Shown: positions 54,993 through 64,000 of the stretch, piece by piece
How positions within the stretch are numbered: the stretch's first letter is position 1
Layout: each line of letters opens with the position of its first letter
Source: RPQJ01 sp046347155
Lineage (GTDB): Bacteria > Pseudomonadota > Gammaproteobacteria > Steroidobacterales > Steroidobacteraceae
Assembly: GCA_046347155.1 (NCBI GenBank)
Contig: JAXMGT010000001.1
Coordinates: 1,364,001 to 1,428,000, forward strand
Reading direction: 5' to 3'
Length of the DNA: 64,000 bases
The notes under the pieces: model-generated
Database searches by the model: none
What the model saw: the letters and a program-made list of their open reading frames with translations, nothing else
Told to the model about the DNA's origin: nothing
Made by a program: the position numbers and the translations under genes

Positions 54993-56804
54993 TTATTCAT
55001 TCGAGTGCGCCGTGTGCGTCGCGGCCGCAAGCATCGCTCGAAAGTCGTCGTTATTTTCGGCGAGTTCGCGAAAATGACCCTGCGCAGCAACGGATCCGTT
55101 CTTCAGCATCACGATCCAGTCCGCGGCCTGGATCGTCGAGAGTCGGTGCGCAACCATCACGATGGTTTTCTCGCCGCGCAACGACCGGAGTGATTCTAGT
55201 ATCTCGTTTTCGGTAAAGGCGTCCAGCGCGCTCGTCGCTTCGTCCATGATCAGGACCTCGGCGTCGTGATACAGGGCCCGCGCAATGCCGATACGCTGTC
55301 GCTGACCGCCGCTCAGCATGCCGCCTCGCTCTCCCGTCACCTGTTCATACTGGCGTGGCAACGACTCGATGAATCGGTCGAGACTGGCGAGGCCGGCGGC
55401 GCGCTTGACGCGGTCCATGGAGCGCGCAGTCGGCGATCCCATCGCGATGTTGTCGGCTATGGTTGCATCGAGAATGTATATGTTCTGCGGAACGTATCCG
55501 AGATTACGCTGCCAACGTCTTACGTTGGTCCTGTCGATCAGTGCGCCGCCTACGGTCATTGCGCCGTGCGACGGTCGAAGCAGTCCCAGGAGTATGTCGG
55601 CGAGCGTGCTCTTCCCGGCGCCAGACTCGCCGACGAGAACGGTGATGGCTCGGGGCGGAATGCTGATTGAAACGTTGCGCAGGGCGGGCGTGGCCGTCTC
55701 TGGGTAGGAGTAAGAGACGTCCTCGAGCGCTATCGGACCGGCGGGGAAGCGACCCTCTGCGACGTCGGTCTCATCATTCGCCGGTGCGGCGCGGCCGGCC
55801 TTGATGTGCGGCGCCAATATCTCTATCACGGATGCATTGGCCTTGATCGAGGAGGCGCTGCGCAGGATGTTCTGCGCTACCGGCAACAGGCGATACCCGG
55901 CCATCGCATACAGGCTCAGAACCGCGACGATCGAATCGGTGTCGGCACCCTTGATCAACATGTGGATGGCGAGTCCGAGCAGGGCACAGAAGGCGGCCGC
56001 TTCGAGAAAGAACCGCGGCAGATCCGTGAGCAGGACTACGGCAGCGTTTGATCGCTGACCTTCGGAATTGAGCCTCTCGAACATGGACTGGTAGTGCGCC
56101 TCGGTTCCCAGGAGCTTTACTTCCTTGAGGCCGCCCAGGCTTTCGCTCATCAGGCGGAATCGCTGTTCGTTGATCTCGCTGACGCGACGACCATGGAACG
56201 ACAGTCGCTCCGTGGACAGGCGGTACGTCGCGGAATAGATCACTCCGATGATGGCGCTCACGATCAAGGCCGCAACGGGATCGATCGCGACCAGCAGCGC
56301 GACGATGGTAAGTGCGGTGAGCGAATAGCTGATCAGGTTCAGGAGTGGGGTCAACACCATGTAGACAAATCGCGCGGCTTCCTGGGACAGCGCGGACATC
56401 AGTGTGGCAGTGTTTGTTCGAGCCAGTACGGCATAGTCCTGGCAGAGGTACCCTCGGAACATGTCCTTCTGGAATTCGGCGCCCATCGCGAAAGATGTCC
56501 GAACGGATGTCCGGGTCGTGAGGGCACCGACCGCGTTGGATACGACGGTCAAGAGCATTACGGCGATCGCGAACCAGACGAGAAACTGCTTGTCGCTGTG
56601 GAAGTGACCGATGTCGTAGGCGGCCTTCAGCCACCGATTGGTATGAATCAGTGCCGTGTTGTCGAGCAGTGCCACGAACGGCGCAATGGAAGCGACGCCG
56701 ACGACCTGCAGCATTGCCGACGCAGAAAACACCAACAGCAGGATGGCGCTACGACGCTTCTGGCTTTCGTCGAGCAGTGCGTAAATGGCGCGAATCGTTT
56801 CCAA
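54993..56804 (-). CDS. ABC transporter, fused permease and ATPase (lipid-linked glycan flippase type)
   Basis: Half-transporter of 603 residues, probably a homodimer that flips lipid-linked sugar. Six membrane helices (to about 330) including MLQVVGVASIAPFVALLDN, then the ATPase domain with Walker A LVGESGAGKSTLADILLG, signature MLSGGQRQRIGIARAL, Walker B EVLIMDEATSALD and the H loop VMVAHRLSTIQ. It resembles MsbA/PglK. No Wzx flippase is seen in the window, so this is the best candidate for carrying repeat units over the membrane. Confidence 0.93.
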   Translation of the reverse strand: METIRAIYALLDESQKRRSAILLLVFSASAMLQVVGVASIAPFVALLDNTALIHTNRWLKAAYDIGHFHSDKQFLVWFAIAVMLLTVVSNAVGALTTRTSVRTSFAMGAEFQKDMFRGYLCQDYAVLARTNTATLMSALSQEAARFVYMVLTPLLNLISYSLTALTIVALLVAIDPVAALIVSAIIGVIYSATYRLSTERLSFHGRRVSEINEQRFRLMSESLGGLKEVKLLGTEAHYQSMFERLNSEGQRSNAAVVLLTDLPRFFLEAAAFCALLGLAIHMLIKGADTDSIVAVLSLYAMAGYRLLPVAQNILRSASSIKANASVIEILAPHIKAGRAAPANDETDVAEGRFPAGPIALEDVSYSYPETATPALRNVSISIPPRAITVLVGESGAGKSTLADILLGLLRPSHGAMTVGGALIDRTNVRRWQRNLGYVPQNIYILDATIADNIAMGSPTARSMDRVKRAAGLASLDRFIESLPRQYEQVTGERGGMLSGGQRQRIGIARALYHDAEVLIMDEATSALDAFTENEILESLRSLRGEKTIVMVAHRLSTIQAADWIVMLKNGSVAAQGHFRELAENNDDFRAMLAAATHTAHSNE

Positions 56805-57263
56805 AGATGGCGGGCCGTGTGTTCAGTAATGGGGCGGTGCTGCAGGCGGAGTCAGTCTGGCGTCGCAGGGCCGGAGGCGCATTGACGAAAGTCGCATTGG
56901 TCAGTTCTCCCAACCGTGGGTAACGACTTCTTGCGATCCGCGGAATTGTACATTGTCGATTGACGCCCGGAGTTACGCGGTGCCTCGAGTGCACCAGCTG
57001 GCGCATGCTCGTCCGCTTGCTGGAGGTCATTGGTCCCTTCGGTCGATTCGTCCGACTGACGATGACGACGCTAGAGGCACCGGTACTGGTTGGTGTATCA
57101 CATATGGTACGCAGCAGGCTTGACATATTGCGCTCGGAGTGCACAGGCTCACAATTCGGCGGGCGGTCTGGTCGTATATTGCGGCTCGGCAAGGGTCGTC
57201 GGAACCACGAAATCGCGGGATGCCCGGTACGTCGAAGTGGTCGATGGGTCGGGTCCGGATTAC
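56805..57263. other. Divergent intergenic region between the ABC exporter and the megasynthase
   Basis: 459 bp with no convincing gene. A TACAAT box on the minus strand (56945–56950) may serve the ABC gene. On the plus strand TTGACA (57120–57125) and TATATT (57175–57180) look like promoter boxes but are too far apart to form one promoter. No hairpin or repeat of note was seen. Confidence 0.5.
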
Positions 57264-60200
57264 ATGAAGACTAGATCGCGTAAAGTAGCAGCGCTGGGCC
57301 AACGGACGGCGTCCGAAAACGTAGTCGCGTTATTCGATGCGATGGCGGCCGGATATTCGGACGAATTGGCGATCGTTGCGGGCGGGGGTTCCATATCGTA
57401 TGGAGCCCTGCGCGAACGGTCGATCCAGATTGCGGGTGCCCTGATTGCAGGGGGCGTTCGGCCCGGTTCTGTCGTTGCGTTGACCGCGACCCGCTCTCCG
57501 TCTGCAGTCGCCGGTATGCTCGGGGTCCTTCGTGCGGGCGCGGCATACGTGCCCGTCGACCTGGCGTTCCCCGAACATCGAGTCCGTCTCATGCTCGACG
57601 ACTCCGGGGCGGAACTGTTGCTTCTTTCGTCAGCCGAGATCGGTCGAGCTCCGACGGGCACCCTTACTATGTCGCTCGATGCGGTGCCGCGAGTGGAACC
57701 AGGGGCGCTGGTCGCGACCGCAGCCGGGACGGCTAGCCTCTCCCGCGATTCTCTCGCCTACGTCATGTACACCTCTGGGTCGACGGGCACGCCCAAGGGC
57801 GTCGAAGTGATGCACCAGTCGATCATTCGCCTGGTCTGCGACGCGACATACATGAACCTTGGTCCGGGGGTCTCGGTGCTGCAGGCGGCACCACTCGGCT
57901 TCGACGCATCGACGCTCGAGATCTGGGGGCCGTTGCTGAACGGCGGTGTCTGCGTGATTCACCCGGAGCCGGTACCGACGGCCGCAGGCCTAAGGTCGAC
58001 GATCGCCGCGCATCACGTCGACGCCGCGTGGTTGACGTCGGCACTGTTCAACTCGATCGTCGACGTGGATCCGACGTGCCTGGCCGGCCTCAAGGAGCTC
58101 CTGGTCGGCGGGGAAGCATTGTCGGTCCCTCACGTGCGCCGCTTCATGGAGGCGGTTCCCGGGACCTCGCTGATCAACGGCTACGGGCCGACCGAGTGCA
58201 CCACCTTTGCGACGACGCACCGGATCCGCCCGGAGGATCTCGTGTCCGGCGGTTCGATCCCGATCGGTCGCCCCATCACGGCGACCGAACTGTACGTGCT
58301 CGACCCGGATGGTCGGCCGGTTGCCCGCGGTGAGCGGGGGGAACTCTACGTCGGCGGTCTGGGTGTGGCCCGTGGCTACCGCAACCGCCCCGAACTGACC
58401 GCCGAACGATTCCTGGACGATCCGCAGGTGGCCGGTGGCCGGATGTACCGCACCGGCGACCTGGTCCGCGAGCGGGAGGACGGAGCGCTCGAGTATCTCG
58501 GCCGCACCGACGACCAGGTGAAGATCCGCGGCTTCCGGATCGAGCCGGGCGAAGTCGAGGCCGCACTGGCCGCCGACCCGGAGGTCGCGCGCTGCGCGGT
58601 CGTGGTGCACGACGATCCGTCGAGGGGCCTGGAGCTTGCGGCTTACGTGGTTCCGGTCGGCGACGCGTGGGACCCGGCCGGGCTTCGCGAGCGGATGCAG
58701 GCGCGATTGCCGGCGTTCATGGTCCCGTCACACTTCCTGCAGCTGGCGGCACTGCCGTTGACGCCGAACGGCAAGCTCGACCGCCATGCGCTGCCGGCGC
58801 CGACCGCCCAGCGGCCGGCGCACATCGCCCAACCTTTTGTCCGGCCCGCTCGATCGGGCGAAGCCCGGGTTGCCGACGCATTTGCCTCGGTGCTGGGCCT
58901 CGATCGGGTCGGTGCACTGGACAACTTCTTCGACCTGGGCGGCAACTCGTTGCTGCTGATGCGCGTCCACGCCGGGCTTTCCGGTCCGGGCGGGTCGCTG
59001 CCGGTCGCCGAGCTGTTCCGCGACCCAACACCGCGCGGCATCGGCGGCGTGCTCGACGGTAATGCGGCGCGGGCCGCGCCGCTTGGTGCGCCCCGGGCCG
59101 CCACCGGAAGCGCGGCGGACGTCCCGATCGCGGTGATCGGGATGGCCTGCCGGATGCCGGGCGCGCCGGATCTCGAGTCGTTCTGGCGCCTGCTGGACGA
59201 AGGCCGCGAGGGTATCCGCTACTTCACGGCCGAGGAACTCGACGCGTCCATTCCCGCGGACCTGCGCACCGACCCGTCCTACGTGCCGGCCCGGGGCGTG
59301 GTCGACGGTGTCGAGCTGTTCGACGCCGCGTTCTTCGGCATTTCGCCGAAGGAGGCGGAGTTGATGGACCCGCAGCAGCGGGTGTTTCTCGAACTCTGCT
59401 GGGAGTGTCTCGAGCGCTCCGGCGAGGTGCCTGAGAAGGCAAGCCACGCGATCGGCGTATACGCCGGCATGTACAACGCGAGTTACTTCCAGAACAACGT
59501 CGCCCGCCACCCGGACAAGGTCCGGCGCGTCGGCGAATTCCAGGTGATGCTGGCGAACGAGAAGGACTACATCGCCACCCGCACGGCGTTCAAGCTCGAC
59601 CTGACCGGCCCGGCGATCAGCGTGCACACGGCCTGCTCGACCTCGCTGGTGGCGATCGCACAGGCGGTCGAGTCGCTGCAGGCGGGGCAGTGCGGCATGG
59701 CGCTGGCGGGTGGCGCGTCGATCTGTAGCCCGCCGAATGCCGGCTACCTGTACCAGGACGGCGCGATGCTGTCGCCGGACGGCCACACGCGCACGTTCGA
59801 CGCCGACGCGCAGGGCACGGTGTTCTCGGACGGCGCGGCGGTGGTGCTGCTGAAGCGGTTGCCGGACGCGCTGGCCGACGGCAACGAGATCCACGCGGTG
59901 ATCCGCGGCGTCGCGGTCAACAACGACGGCGCCGAGAAGGCGAGCTTCACGGCCCCGGGCGTGCGCGGCCAGGTCACGGTCGTCTCGACCGCGATGGCGC
60001 GGGCCGGCGTCGACGCGCGCGAGGTGTCCTACGTCGAGGCCCACGGTACGGCGACCCCGCTCGGCGATCCGGTCGAGGTGGCTGCATTGACCGAGGTGTT
60101 CCGGCGCCAGACCCCGGACGTCGGCTACTGCACGCTCGGATCGTGCAAGAGCAACGTCGGCCACACGGTGATCGCGGCCGGTGCGGCGGGGTTGATCAAG

Positions 60201-63200
60201 ACCGCACTGGCGCTGACCCACGAGCGCATCCCCGGCACCGCGCACTTCAAGCGTGCCAACCCCCGCATCGGGCTGGAGACCAGCCCGTTCAAGGTGCGGT
60301 CGGAATCCCATCCCTGGCCGCGCGGCGAAGTGCCGCGGGTTGCCGGCGTCAGCTCGTTCGGCGTCGGTGGCACCAATGCCCACGTGGTCGTCCAGGAAGC
60401 CCCGGCGCCGGCGCCCGTCACGCCATCGGTCGGGCCTTTCCTGCTCCGCCTGTCGGCCCGCAGCCGGCCCGCACTCGAGCAGTCGCTGGACCGGTTGGCG
60501 CGGCATCTCGAGCGGCACCCGGAGGCGGACCTCGCGGACGTGGCCCACACGCTCGAAGTCGGGCGTCGCGACTTCGCTCAGCGCGCGTTCGTCGTCGTAG
60601 ACGACGCGAGCGAGGCGGTGCGCCTGCTCGACGCACCCGACGCCGCTCGCGCCCGGCTGCGCGCGGTACCGTCCACGGAACCGGCCGTGGTGTTCACGTT
60701 CCCGGGCCAGGGTGCCCAGTACGTCGGCATGGGTCGCGCGCTGTACGGGCGGGTGCCGTCGTTCCGCAACGCGTTCGACGAGTGCATCGGCGCGGCCGCG
60801 GGCTCGCTTTCGTTCGACCTCCGCGCCGCGCTGTTCGACGGCGGCGCAGCGCGGCTCGCGCAGACCGAGGTCACCCAGCCGGCGACGTTCTGCCTCGAGT
60901 ACGCGCTGGCACGGATGTGGATGGACGCCGGCATCGAGCCGGCGGCGATGATCGGTCACAGCGTCGGCGAGTTCGTCGCCGCGACGCTGGCCGGGGTAAT
61001 GCCGCTCGCGGACGCGGTGCGGCTGGTGGCGCTGCGCGGCGCGCTGATGCAGGGGCTGCCGCCCGGCGCGATGCTGTCGGTGCGGATGCCGGCCGGCGAA
61101 CTGGCGGCGCTGCTGCCGCCGACGTTGCAGCTCGCGAGCGAGAACGGCCCGGCGGCCTGCGTGGTGGCCGGACCGTTCGATGCGGTCGATGCCTTTGCGG
61201 CCGCGCTGGCCGAAAGGGGCGTGGTGACCCGCCGGCTGCAGACGTCGCACGCGTTCCACTCGGCCATGATGGACCCGGCCGTGCCACGGTTCGCGGAGGC
61301 GGTGGCGGCCGTGCCGCTGGCCGAGCCGCGCGCCCGCATCGTCTCCACGGTCACCGGTGGCTGGCTGACGGCCGACCAGGCGAGGTCGCCCGATTACTGG
61401 TCGCGCCACATGCGCGAACCGGTCCGCTTCTCGCCGGCGGTCGGCACCGCGCTCGCCGAGGTCGAGGGGGCCGTGTTCCTCGAGTGCGGTCCGCGGGCGA
61501 CCTTGTCGACGCTGGTGCGCCAGCACCGCGGCCGGGGCGGGGCGGCGACTGCGGTCGCGAGCCTCGCGGATGCGCCCGAGGCCGAGGTCCGTTCGGTGGC
61601 CGAGGCCGGCGGACAGTTGTGGACCGTCGGCGTGCGGGCCGGGTGCCCGTGGGTGAAGGCGGGACGCCGGCGCAAGGTGACGCTGCCCACGTATCCTTTC
61701 GAACGACAGCGCTACTGGGTGGAGGCGAAGCCCGCCGCCCAGGAGGGCGCCGCCACGCCGGTTGCAGCGCTCGACGCCGGCCCGGCACGGGACAATGGGG
61801 CCGCGTACACGGCTCCCGCAGTGATCGCAGGGGAACCCATGTCGAATGCCGTAACCCAGGCGGGCGCGGACCGCCGACCGGGCCTGGTCGCCCGGTTGCG
61901 CAAGACCTTCGAGGACGTGTCCGGGTTCGAACTCGGCGATGCCGATGCCGCCGCGTCGTTCGTCGAGCTCGGGCTCGATTCGCTGACGCTGACGCAGGTC
62001 GCGCTGCAGCTGAAGAAGGAATTCAAGGTTCCGGTGACCTTCCGCCAGCTGATGGAGAGCTATCGCAGCTTCGACGCGCTGGCCGCGTTCCTCGACCAGC
62101 AGTTGCCGCCCGACGCGGCGCCGGCGCCGACGCCGACGCTGGCCCGCACGGTGCCGCCGCCGGCCGCGTCCGGCCTGCCGGCCGCAGGATCGCCGGCGAA
62201 CGAGACGCTGCTGCGTCAGTTGATGGACCAGCAGATGCAGCTCATGGCCCGGCAGCTGGCGCTGCTCGGTGGTGCGCCGCTGCCCGGGGGCAGTGTCCCC
62301 GCGGCCGCGGTGTCGAACGCGCCGGCGGTGCCTGCGGCGGCCACCACGGCCGACGCGCCGGCCGACGAGGAGCGTGCGCTCCAGCACAAGAGCTACGACG
62401 TCAAGAAGGCGTTCGGTGCGATCGCGCGGATCCATACCACGGGGGCCGAGCTCACCGAACGACAGCGGGCGCGGCTCGACGCGTTCATGCGTCGCTACAT
62501 CCAGAAGACGCAGCGCTCGAAGGCGTTCACGGTCGAGAACCGGCCGCACATGGCCGATCCCCGGGTCGTCAACGGATTCCGCCCGACATTGAAGGAGATC
62601 ATCTACCAGATCGTCATCGAGCGTTCGAAAGGCGCCCGGGTCTGGGACCTCGACGGCAACGAGTACGTCGACGCGCTGTGCGGCTTCGGCATGAACCTGT
62701 TCGGCTGGCAGCCGGACTTCGTGCTCGAGGCGGTGCGCCGCCAGCTCGATGTCGGCTACGAGATCGGCCCGCAGCACCCGTTGGCGGGGTCGGTCACGCG
62801 CCGCGTGTGCGAGCTGACCGGGTTCGATCGGGCGGCGCTGTGCAACACCGGTTCGGAAGCCGTGATGGGGTGCGTGCGTATCGCGCGCACGGTGACCGGG
62901 CGCAGCAAGATCGCGATGTTCACCGGCGCCTACCATGGCATCTTCGACGAAGTGATCGTGCGCGGGACGCGCAAGTTCACCGCGGTGCCCGCGGCGCCGG
63001 GCATCATGGCCAACACCTCCGAGAACGTCGTGGTGCTCGAGTACGGGACGCCCGAGTCGCTGCAGTGGATCCGCGACAACGCGGACGACCTGGCGGCGGT
63101 GCTCGTTGAGCCGGTGCAGAGCCGGCGGCCCGACTTCCAGCCGCGCGAGTTCCTGCAGGACCTGCGTGCCGCCACCGAGCAGCAGGGCACGGTGCTGATC

Positions 63201-63935
63201 TTCGACGAGGTGGTCACGGGCTTCCGCAGCCACCCGGGTGGCGTGCAGGCGCTGTTCGGGATCCGCGCCGACCTCGCGTCCTACGGCAAGGTCGTGGGCG
63301 GCGGATTCCCGATCGGCGTGATTGCCGGCAAGCGCGAGTTCATGGACGCGCTGGACGGCGGGCAGTGGCAGTATGGCGACGACTCGATCCCGACGGTCGG
63401 CGTGACCTATTTCGCCGGCACGTTCGTCCGCCACCCGCTGGCGCTGGCCGCCGCGGAGGCCGTGCTGAAGCACCTCGCCGAGGCCGGGCCGGTGCTGCAG
63501 TCGGCGCTCACCGAGCGCACGGCTGCGATGGTCGAGGAGATGAACGCCTACTGCCGCGACCGTGGTGCGCCGATCGTGGTGAAATCGTTCGCGTCGGTGT
63601 GGAAGATCTTCTTCGAGGAAGACCACCCGCTGCAGGACCTGCTGTTCGCGATGATGCGCATCCGTGGCGTGCACATCCTCGACAACTTTCCGTGCTTCAT
63701 GACCACGGCCCATGGCGACGCCGAGTTCGCCGCGATCACGGCGGCGTTCAAGGAGGCGGTGGCCGAATTGCAGGAAGCCGACTTCCTGCCGCGGCGACAG
63801 GCCGCCACGGCGGTGTTCGACGCCAGCCGTCCGCCGGTGCCCGGGGCCCGCCTCGGGCGCGACCCGGCCGGCAATCCGGCCTGGTACGTCCCGCGCCCCG
63901 GTGAACCCGGCAAGTACATGAAGCTCGAGGCCTGA
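57264..63935 (+). CDS. Hybrid NRPS–PKS megasynthase with order A–PCP–KS–AT–ACP–aminotransferase
   Basis: Cytoplasmic assembly-line enzyme of 2,223 residues from ATG 57264. Domains in order: adenylation (about 20–515; core motifs YTSGSTGTPKG at 169–179, NGYGPTECTTFAT, YRTGDLVRE, GRTDDQVKIRGFRIEPGEVE, catalytic lysine Lys504 in NGKLDR); peptidyl carrier with phosphopantetheine Ser562 (LGGNSLLLM); ketosynthase (about 620–1045; Cys791 in HTACSTSLVA, His927 and His967); acyltransferase (about 1140–1435; Ser1233 in GHSVGEF, motif HAFH at 1329–1332, which points to malonyl-CoA); acyl carrier with Ser1573 (LGLDSLTL); class III aminotransferase (about 1775–2160; PLP lysine Lys2009 in YGKVVGGGFPIG). 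No ketoreductase, dehydratase or condensation domain is seen. Expected chemistry: load an amino acid, extend by malonate, then aminate the beta-keto group. Confidence 0.95.
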   Translation: MKTRSRKVAALGQRTASENVVALFDAMAAGYSDELAIVAGGGSISYGALRERSIQIAGALIAGGVRPGSVVALTATRSPSAVAGMLGVLRAGAAYVPVDLAFPEHRVRLMLDDSGAELLLLSSAEIGRAPTGTLTMSLDAVPRVEPGALVATAAGTASLSRDSLAYVMYTSGSTGTPKGVEVMHQSIIRLVCDATYMNLGPGVSVLQAAPLGFDASTLEIWGPLLNGGVCVIHPEPVPTAAGLRSTIAAHHVDAAWLTSALFNSIVDVDPTCLAGLKELLVGGEALSVPHVRRFMEAVPGTSLINGYGPTECTTFATTHRIRPEDLVSGGSIPIGRPITATELYVLDPDGRPVARGERGELYVGGLGVARGYRNRPELTAERFLDDPQVAGGRMYRTGDLVREREDGALEYLGRTDDQVKIRGFRIEPGEVEAALAADPEVARCAVVVHDDPSRGLELAAYVVPVGDAWDPAGLRERMQARLPAFMVPSHFLQLAALPLTPNGKLDRHALPAPTAQRPAHIAQPFVRPARSGEARVADAFASVLGLDRVGALDNFFDLGGNSLLLMRVHAGLSGPGGSLPVAELFRDPTPRGIGGVLDGNAARAAPLGAPRAATGSAADVPIAVIGMACRMPGAPDLESFWRLLDEGREGIRYFTAEELDASIPADLRTDPSYVPARGVVDGVELFDAAFFGISPKEAELMDPQQRVFLELCWECLERSGEVPEKASHAIGVYAGMYNASYFQNNVARHPDKVRRVGEFQVMLANEKDYIATRTAFKLDLTGPAISVHTACSTSLVAIAQAVESLQAGQCGMALAGGASICSPPNAGYLYQDGAMLSPDGHTRTFDADAQGTVFSDGAAVVLLKRLPDALADGNEIHAVIRGVAVNNDGAEKASFTAPGVRGQVTVVSTAMARAGVDAREVSYVEAHGTATPLGDPVEVAALTEVFRRQTPDVGYCTLGSCKSNVGHTVIAAGAAGLIKTALALTHERIPGTAHFKRANPRIGLETSPFKVRSESHPWPRGEVPRVAGVSSFGVGGTNAHVVVQEAPAPAPVTPSVGPFLLRLSARSRPALEQSLDRLARHLERHPEADLADVAHTLEVGRRDFAQRAFVVVDDASEAVRLLDAPDAARARLRAVPSTEPAVVFTFPGQGAQYVGMGRALYGRVPSFRNAFDECIGAAAGSLSFDLRAALFDGGAARLAQTEVTQPATFCLEYALARMWMDAGIEPAAMIGHSVGEFVAATLAGVMPLADAVRLVALRGALMQGLPPGAMLSVRMPAGELAALLPPTLQLASENGPAACVVAGPFDAVDAFAAALAERGVVTRRLQTSHAFHSAMMDPAVPRFAEAVAAVPLAEPRARIVSTVTGGWLTADQARSPDYWSRHMREPVRFSPAVGTALAEVEGAVFLECGPRATLSTLVRQHRGRGGAATAVASLADAPEAEVRSVAEAGGQLWTVGVRAGCPWVKAGRRRKVTLPTYPFERQRYWVEAKPAAQEGAATPVAALDAGPARDNGAAYTAPAVIAGEPMSNAVTQAGADRRPGLVARLRKTFEDVSGFELGDADAAASFVELGLDSLTLTQVALQLKKEFKVPVTFRQLMESYRSFDALAAFLDQQLPPDAAPAPTPTLARTVPPPAASGLPAAGSPANETLLRQLMDQQMQLMARQLALLGGAPLPGGSVPAAAVSNAPAVPAAATTADAPADEERALQHKSYDVKKAFGAIARIHTTGAELTERQRARLDAFMRRYIQKTQRSKAFTVENRPHMADPRVVNGFRPTLKEIIYQIVIERSKGARVWDLDGNEYVDALCGFGMNLFGWQPDFVLEAVRRQLDVGYEIGPQHPLAGSVTRRVCELTGFDRAALCNTGSEAVMGCVRIARTVTGRSKIAMFTGAYHGIFDEVIVRGTRKFTAVPAAPGIMANTSENVVVLEYGTPESLQWIRDNADDLAAVLVEPVQSRRPDFQPREFLQDLRAATEQQGTVLIFDEVVTGFRSHPGGVQALFGIRADLASYGKVVGGGFPIGVIAGKREFMDALDGGQWQYGDDSIPTVGVTYFAGTFVRHPLALAAAEAVLKHLAEAGPVLQSALTERTAAMVEEMNAYCRDRGAPIVVKSFASVWKIFFEEDHPLQDLLFAMMRIRGVHILDNFPCFMTTAHGDAEFAAITAAFKEAVAELQEADFLPRRQAATAVFDASRPPVPGARLGRDPAGNPAWYVPRPGEPGKYMKLEA

Positions 63936-63937
63936 TG

Positions 63938-64000
63938 ATGACCGACCGACGTCCCGACCTTCAGGCCACCGCGGTCGACTACGACCCGTTTGCCGATGCC
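63938..64000 (+). CDS. Start of the next assembly-line gene (cut by window end)
   Basis: Only 21 codons are visible, MTDRRPDLQATAVDYDPF then ADA. GAGG at 63927–63930 gives good spacing to ATG 63938; ATG 63935 overlaps the previous stop and is also possible. The near overlap implies co-translation with the megasynthase. By place, an NRPS condensation-type protein is expected, but the sequence is too short to tell. Confidence 0.55.
   Translation, partial: MTDRRPDLQATAVDYDPFADA

Noticed and set aside
58728..63713. A 1,661-codon minus-strand frame under the megasynthase
   Set aside because: No domain is visible, the composition is Arg/His/Glu/Asp-rich, and all catalytic motifs lie on the plus strand.

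Overview
The window is high-GC, tightly packed DNA from a bacterium that is most likely a gammaproteobacterium. Three gene orders support this: lon–hupB–tRNA–ppiD; gloB divergent from a small methyltransferase gene followed by rnhA and dnaQ; and the presence of nhaB. The genus cannot be read from the sequence.

Housekeeping part (1–12.8 kb): lon (its start lies outside the window), hupB, tRNA-Val(TAC), tRNA-Asp(GTC) and ppiD run on the + strand. fabI, mltD and gloB form a minus-strand operon. A methyltransferase, rnhA, a sugar aminotransferase, dnaQ and nhaB form a + strand run with overlapping stops and starts. The aminotransferase is a guest between rnhA and dnaQ.

Nucleotide-sugar part (13–19.7 kb): tviB-type UDP-GlcNAc dehydrogenase, a UDP-uronate epimerase, UDP-glucose dehydrogenase, mannose-1-P guanylyltransferase and phosphomannomutase. 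A small repeat element with inverted ends sits in the middle. Then come tRNA-Val(CAC), gltX, a small PEP-CTERM protein gene with a near-perfect sigma-54 promoter, and a minus-strand tRNA-Ala–tRNA-Glu operon.

Exosortase A / exopolysaccharide locus (22.4–56.8 kb): a priming sugar transferase, prsK (histidine kinase), a secreted Ig/FN3-repeat protein behind a cyclic-di-GMP-I (GEMM) riboswitch, prsR (sigma-54 activator), xrtA (exosortase with fused EpsI domain), prsT, the Wza/Wzz/tyrosine-kinase export set, an outer-membrane barrel, two polysaccharide deacetylases, glycosyltransferases, a FemAB-like protein, an ATP-grasp protein, a secreted protein, gmd/fcl for GDP-L-fucose, an O-ligase/Wzy-type polymerase and an ABC exporter. 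The stretch around 43–50 kb looks less GC-rich and contains a decayed IS3-family element, which suggests import of part of the glycosyltransferase set.

Hybrid megasynthase (57.3 kb to the end): one 2,223-residue protein with the order A–PCP–KS–AT–ACP–aminotransferase, followed by the first codons of another gene. This looks like the start of a non-ribosomal peptide/polyketide cluster placed directly beside the exosortase locus.

How the parts fit: nucleotide sugars made in 13–19 kb and 49–51 kb feed the EPS glycosyltransferases. PrsK/PrsR with sigma-54 probably switch on PEP-CTERM proteins, which XrtA processes at the membrane. c-di-GMP appears to control a secreted Ig-like protein encoded between prsK and prsR. 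The most noteworthy items are the riboswitch-controlled gene, the sigma-54 PEP-CTERM promoter, and the megasynthase predicted to make a beta,gamma-diamino acid unit.
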